From Lepas anatifera (Eukaryota; Arthropoda; Thecostraca; Lepadidae): a stretch of 64,000 nucleotides of DNA. Where the stretch lies: contig JAOTON010001583.1 in the NCBI GenBank assembly GCA_034440635.1, forward strand, positions 1-64,000, read 5' to 3'. A program made the position numbers and the translations under genes. Below are positions 58,600 to 64,000 of the stretch, one piece after another. Every line of letters starts with the position of its first letter. Positions within the stretch are counted from its first letter, which is position 1. Under the pieces are notes generated by a model that ran no database searches, was not told where the DNA came from, and worked only from the letters and a program-made list of their open reading frames with translations.

Positions 58600-59730
58600 C
58601 GTTAGAGAAAATGGGTGCGTGTTCTACCGGCCTGTAGATGTATTCAGGCCAGCTGGTTCACATTTCTGCCCATGCATTAAAGGGTTGTAGAGGGAGCCCA
58701 CCCAAAACCCTGCTGGTACTCCAGCACCAGCAGCATCAATGGGAGTTACACCCCTGCTCATGACGTTGAAGGAAATAAACTACTTGGTCGAAATTTAATG
58801 AATGGCTTTATGAACAGAATATATATGAAAATCAGGAAGCCACGTTTCGTTTCCAGCATTACTCGCCTAAAACAAATATATTACCTCTTGTCTTACTACC
58901 ATTGATTGACCCAAGTATCATGTGTAACTACGATTCTGACTGCTTGCGACAGCTTGCGGGATGTCACCTTGCGGAAGCGATGTCATTTGTTAATATTTAT
59001 CCAATCATCAATCAATCATGGTTTTTTAGGCGTTTGTGCTAGCACCTTTGCCCGCCTCTAAAGGAGTGTGGGGAATTTTGAATTTTTGTGAGGGCGTGTT
59101 GTTGTTGCTTTATTTCGTATGGGTTGTGTTTAAATTTAATATTTATCACGTTGCATGCGCTGCCACGTAGAAAGGGTTTGAAATAACGGAAAATGCTCCT
59201 TTGTTTTGAACTTTAAAAGGTGCGGAAACTTAATACAGGGTGCTTTGGTTGAAAGGAAATGTACCAATAGTGGTTTCTCAACACGCTCTACAAGACTGCT
59301 ATCTCAGTTGAAATTTCAGAATAAAAGTGGGGCACTCCCTCTAACTGAATGATTTGCCCTACTCCACTGGGCCATCCTCTTGTTTTTTAATGATTACGTC
59401 ATTGACTTGCCTAAGGCCGTGGTGCAACAGCTTCCCAGGTCACGTGACCACTTTCCTATAATGATGACGTGCACGCACCGAGCTAGCATGTTTAATGGTT
59501 TAGTGGTGAGCAATGCAATCACCTATCCAGCCGCCTGACATTCACCTGCCGATCCGGTAGATGTCAGGGCTGTCGCGGCCATTCTGCCGAAATCAGGCTT
59601 ACAGTTTGCTGAGACCCCTAGATACACATCTGACTGAAGCATATGGACAATTGTGACATCGATCTGGTGCTAGGTTCTCAGAGGTCAGGTTATATCATTG
59701 CGGGTGGTGGTAGCTGGCCTGAATAGCCGG
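58600..59730. other. No gene recognised
   Basis: Nothing supported. Confidence 0.35.
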
Positions 59731-59732
59731 TC

Positions 59733-59796
59733 TGCGGCTAAGTGGTCGGCGCGCTGCTTCCACTCAGTTCCTCTGTTTGAGTCGTAGTGTGCGCTG
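59733..59796 (+). repeat. tRNA-derived SINE-like fragment
   Basis: GGCTAAGTGGTCGGCGCGCT resembles a tRNA A-box region, then CTTCCACTCAG resembles an anticodon arm and TTTGAGTC a B-box. It is too degraded to be a tRNA gene and is more likely the head of a SINE. Confidence 0.35.
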
Positions 59797-60039
59797 AATG
59801 GGGTTCTGGTCCTGGAGGGAGTGCAGTGAGAAACTGACGGAGGCAAGAATAATGACTTCTGTTTGACCAAGCGCATTCCGAACTGGTGTGTTGCACAGGA
59901 TCACGCCGCAACGCGTAAGTTAAGCTATTTTACAAAGCTAGAATACGCGCAAATCCTTGTCAACAGTAAGACTTTGCCCTCACCCCTGGCCAATCCGCTA
60001 CTCAGGTAGGAGAAGCTGAGGTACACTGAAAACAAAACG

Positions 60040-60420
60040 ACACAAGGATATTGTGTTAACTCGTGAAAATACACAGAAATGGTGTGTTAACACTGCCGCT
60101 GCGCGACAAACTAACACAAAAATTTTCGTCGCTGCTGGCAATGTGTTTTTCAAGTGTGTTTTCCGATACAAGAGCAGTGTGTTAGCTGAGTGTGTTACAC
60201 ATTGCAACTACACACTGGTACTGTATTAACACAAGGAGCCTACACAAGCTCTTTGTGTTTTAAATTAAAAACACATGCCTGGCGCGTTACATATTTTATT
60301 TACACACTAGCGTTGTGTTAACACGGCAATGCTACACAAAACTCATTTGACCAAAATAACTAAAACACAGAACTAACGTGTTAAACACTGCATTTAAACA
60401 CAAATGCCTGTAGTAACCCC
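60040..60420. repeat. TGTGTTAACACA-rich repeat
   Basis: Dense ACACA/TGTGT phrases, many palindromic with GTTAAC (TGTGTTAACAC at 60091), including AACACAAGGAGC...GCTCTTTGTGTT. It looks like a MITE-type inverted repeat, but ends are not resolved. Confidence 0.55.
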
Positions 60421-60554
60421 AAAAGTCCTATGTAAAAATTTTCTAATATCGGATTTCGGTGGTGTATTTCTCATTCAATTAGCAGTGCTGCACTAAAATA
60501 ACTATATTAAAATGTTGTTCATGCATAAATACAATATTTTTGCACACGGATGGT

Positions 60555-61015
60555 GCGTGCCTTTGTATTCTGCTCCCTCTTCCCGAGCTACCTGAACAGG
60601 CCTCTGCCCTGCTTCCTTTTCCAGCTACCTGACCACGCCTCTGTGCCCTGATCCCTACCTGAACTGCCTGAGCGCGCCTCTCCATCCTTCCCCTTCCCCA
60701 GCTTCCTAAGCGCGCCTCCGTGCCCTGCTCCTTTTTCCTCATGCGCCTGAGCTCGCCTCTTTACCCTGCTCCCCTTCCCCTGTACCTGAGCTCTGTGTCC
60801 CTTCCCCAGGAACCTGAGCAGGTCTTTATACCCTGATCCGCTTTCCCAGGTACCTGAACACGCCTCTGTGGCTTGCTCCCCCTTCCCAAGCTACCTGAAC
60901 ACACTTATGTGCTATGTCCTTCCTTTCCCAGCTGCCTGAACACGTCTCTGTGCCACGCTCCCATGTACCGTGGTCCCGAACACGCCTCTTTACCCTGCCC
61001 TCTGGTATTAAATTT
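60555..61015. repeat. Degenerate minisatellite, about 40-bp unit
   Basis: About eleven units built on ACCTGAACACGCCTCTGTGC followed by CCTGCTCCCCTTCCCCAGCT. Lengths vary from 28 to 48 bp. Minus-strand Arg/Gly-rich frames over it are spurious. Confidence 0.8.
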
Positions 61016-61019
61016 CCCA

Positions 61020-62050
61020 AGGTTACCGTCCCCTTTTTCCCAAATCGACGATATGGCATGTTCCTGTAACGCCTGCTTCGCCAATACTCAACGTTAAAGG
61101 TTGTTTTTGTTACCATAACATTTGTCTGAACACAGCTATGGAAGATTTTCCATGTTTTCCACTGGAAAATTACACCTCGGATGATTTCTTCTGTAAAGGG
61201 CTTTTCCTTCTTGTTTGCGTTGCTGCGGTCTGTGGTTGTTCGAACCGTGGAAGGTTTCAGCTCTTGTTTGCACTGTTATATGCTCCTGGAATAACAATCA
61301 CAAGAGAATACTTCTCTTCGCCAGACATACTCTGTCCTAGATCACAGATATTGCCAAACACGCCAGCATATAGTATTGAATAAAAGGCGAACGAACAATG
61401 TCTTCTTGACGCCATGCAGTCAACTGTTGAAAAGATGGCGTCCGCGCGAAAGCCATAAATGGCGAACAACACAGTAAAGGGGAAAGTGGGGGTCATGGAC
61501 ACCGAGGGTAAGACGGACACCCCCTGTTTGGGACGAACTGACAGCGCCGCGACCGGGAAAGCGTGTAATACGCTTCCTTTTAGGCGCGTCGGTCGCAGAG
61601 CAACGTTGGGTTCGGTGAGCTCTCTAGGTTTGATACAATTTTCATAAAAGTAAAACTGCAACTCATGTGTTATTTTCACAATCGAATTCTTAAGATCATT
61701 ACATGGATGTTTCTATAGATACATTATTGGTATTACGTAATATGGCTCTTCAGATGTTACATTTTGTTCACCGCAGTCGCTGACTGTGTAATCGCAATGG
61801 CATCCAATTCATGTCCAAATTTGTTTAGGAAGAGCAAAATGGGGTAAGACGGACATCACGTGTGGGGGAAGATGGGCATGGTGTCCATGCTATTCCACAC
61901 AAGAGTATATTTAATTTTATATGATATAAGCTTGAATAAACAAGTTTATCAATGGATTTGGGGTCCAGCGATACACCTGAGCGGAGGTGGTTTTGGCTGA
62001 TGGTTGGGGGAGGGTTGGGGACACAGGGCCCGAAATGCTGGAGAACATGT
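61020..62050. other. No gene recognised
   Basis: The phrases GGGGTCATGGACACCG and AAGACGGACACC at 61487-61520 recall the GGACA repeats near 15 and 23 kb. The minus frame at 61679-61257 has no recognisable domain. Confidence 0.3.
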
Positions 62051-62059
62051 ATTAAATTT

Positions 62060-62645
62060 GGGGGTCCTCCAGGGGCAGGTGTACCCCTCGATCCTCAGCG
62101 CCCCTGAATGGTCACGGTGCCCCTGGAGATTGATGGGCCCCTAAGTGTCGCTTCCAACCCCTCCCCTCAGGAGCGGGGAGGAGCGCTCTTAGCCCTGCGA
62201 GAGGATTTTCCGCCCACTTGATAGGTTTTGCGTTCCAAAGTGGCACCCGGCAGGCGCGAACCCATGATTTTTATTTCGGGGAGGGTCACGAGAGAGGGCA
62301 GCAGGCCTGTGGAGGGGGTGGGATTTTGCCTCGGGAGCACCTTGTTCCCCAAGGGCGGCTTTTGTCCTGGGGGGGTGGAGCAAATTGTTTTGGGGGCGGC
62401 GTGTTGGGTGCGGGGAAAGTCGTGTGGGGGTGGCTTGTTCGGTGCGGGTCGGAAGGCAGCGTGCACTGCTTCTAAATGTCGGTGAGGCTCATCCTTCCTC
62501 GTGGCCTTCGGCGCCATTGATGGAGCCGGCACTCGGCTAAGCGTTTGGGGTCCGGGCCCGCTGCCCCCCTGGGTGCGCGCCCCCCCTGATCCGCTGGCTC
62601 CCTCCGCAGATGCCGCTCCCTCTGATCGGCGATCCTGGATACATG
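62060..62645. repeat. Diverged hAT-type MITE relative
   Basis: The phrases CGATCCTCAGCGCCCCTGAA, GTGTCGCTTCCAACCCC and CCACTTGATAGGTTTTGC follow the order of 16195-16320. GATCGGCGATCCTGGATAC at 62618 resembles the terminus. The long minus-strand frame (62814-62167) across it is proline- and basic-rich and is probably not a gene. Confidence 0.5.
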
Positions 62646-62649
62646 GTTC

Positions 62650-64000
62650 CGACAGCCCTTGATACTTTAATCCTCCACCATAAAAATCGAAAGGCTGCCC
62701 TTTGACCCTTTGACGGAAAGGTAAAAATATCTCCTTCCCCGCGCGGAGACGTCGCCTAGTGGGTGATGGATGTAAATCTTTAGGCCTGGTTCGATCTTTG
62801 TTCATCTTGTCCATCTTTCCATGGGGTGCCTGTTCCCCACTGGTGGGGCGAAATGGACTTTTGTACTTTTTCTAAACTGTTCGCAAATTTTAATAGATAT
62901 TACGACACCTAGTGCTTGCGTGGTGATAAATGTCTGAGTATTCACGAAAATGGGCGCGCTCATTAGTCTCAAACTCCTGTTCTGTCCTCCCCCCTTTCCC
63001 CTACTTGGGTATGCAACACAGCTTTTGTCCACAGCAACACGGGAGGAGTGTGTGCACAGAATTGCTGTGCCGAATTCCAAATGTTTGTGTATGCCACTGT
63101 TGTTTTTTTTTTTGCCAAAATCAGCGTACACTATCTCTTTGTGCCGGTAGCACCTCATGGCCGTGCTGCCGGTGCAACACACATGCAGCGTGAGTTACTC
63201 ACCAAAGGCGCTTGTGTTCATTTACCTGACACAATGACATTGTGTCGTTTTGTTTTCCGTGTAGACAGTGTTGTGTCCGTTGGTTGACCTTGGTGCAGAT
63301 GGCGTTTATGAGCTTCCTTGGCCATGGCTGGATTGTAAACAAGTAAAAAATAAAAGGGCTAGGAGGGTACGCAAAATCGCCGAAAGCTGGTTCGTAATAT
63401 GATCGAAGTTTCTTCGGCTATTTCTTCGCCAGATAAATTTTGAGTTTACTGGAGGCCAAAAGAGGTCAAAATCAATGACTTAAATGTACTGGAAAAGAAC
63501 CTCTTCTCTTGTATATCAGGAAATAAGATAGCTAGGAAAACTTCCACTTCATTCGAAAGCGCTTGAATTGGTATGTCAGTACTATGTCATCAAATTTTTG
63601 GTTAGACTAGTTCAGGGTTTGGGCCAAAGGTTCAGGTTTTACTGGTCACCGTGGATTTCAGAAAACACATTAAGGCTGCAGCAGGGGTGTGTGTTTATGA
63701 ATATTTTTGGGTTACCTGGGCGCCCAGTGAGACGTGGAATTAGTGTTAAAATGTCTCTTGCACTTTTGTACTTCTCATTTAGGGACTTAGAGTTGTTTTA
63801 TGCAGCCCAGCTGAGACAATGCAAAAACACAGTGTATTCTACCAACATCTTTTATATGGAGTTTTATTTAGATTGATTTGAATTTCGTCACACCGAATCG
63901 TCTTAGAAGTTCATGCCTCTGGTATGTAGCCTTATGTCGACGCCATCTGTTCTTTCACAAGATAGATCAGTGTTTTGGGGCTATTCGAAAGCTCTTGGAA
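62650..64000. other. No gene recognised
   Basis: Several overlapping frames occur without recognisable motifs. The stretch 63370-63440 is a diverged relative of 57170-57260. Confidence 0.35.

Noticed and set aside
62167..62814. 215-codon open frame on the minus strand
   Set aside because: It runs across GC-rich, MITE-like repeat sequence, where all frames tend to be open; proline/arginine-rich text reflects base composition.

Overview
This is animal nuclear DNA: spliced exons with GT..AG introns, long (TA)n microsatellites, and eukaryotic transposons of many classes. No bacterial genes, operons, rRNA or convincing complete tRNA genes are visible. The mix of families (Penelope-like element with a hammerhead-like motif, P-element/THAP gene, pogo transposase with a C-terminal zinc finger, Harbinger, piggyBac and hAT derivatives, and a Jockey/CR1-group LINE) points to an invertebrate with a repeat-rich genome. 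The sequence alone does not let me name the species.

Layout. 1-3.4 kb: mostly unassigned, with one copy of a GGTCA-rich repeat. 3.4-4.9 kb: decayed LTR-retrotransposon gag/protease and a probable LTR, minus strand. 6.0-7.1 kb: (TA)n tracts, each framed by inverted repeats. 7.5-9.0 kb: Penelope-like reverse transcriptase remnant with a hammerhead-like motif. 10.1-10.4 kb: 20-bp tandem repeat. 11.9-14.5 kb: two nearly identical Harbinger elements head to head, each with a 3-bp target duplication and one transposase exon. 15.7-17 kb and 22-22.9 kb: clusters of hAT-type MITEs. 18.1-21.7 kb: three-exon pogo transposase gene. 24.1-29.2 kb: LINE with ORF1 and ORF2. 30.9-34.5 kb: four-exon THAP/P-element-like gene carrying a piggyBac-type MITE in an intron. 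36.7 kb: candidate structured RNA. 38.5-39.4 kb: second pogo-related sequence that lacks its DDE core. 40.8-42.5 kb: hAT element with an 8-bp duplication. 44.5-45.5 kb: second copy of the piggyBac-type MITE. 48.3-49.5 kb: degenerate tandem repeat, then a 676-bp inverted-repeat element. 50.2-51.4 kb: hAT transposase remnant. 55.0-56.6 kb: 1.6-kb foldback element. 56.6-58.2 kb: possible exons of unknown genes. 59.7-61 kb: SINE-like and tandem repeats.

Two genes look most like more than debris. The pogo gene has every expected domain and phase-matched introns. The THAP/P gene has THAP and C-terminal P-transposase parts, but a total coding length of only about 345 residues. Most frame breaks in the pogo gene, LINE and Harbinger elements fall in short homopolymer runs, which suggests assembly indels as much as decay. 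Judging these genes dead from this sequence alone is therefore unsafe.
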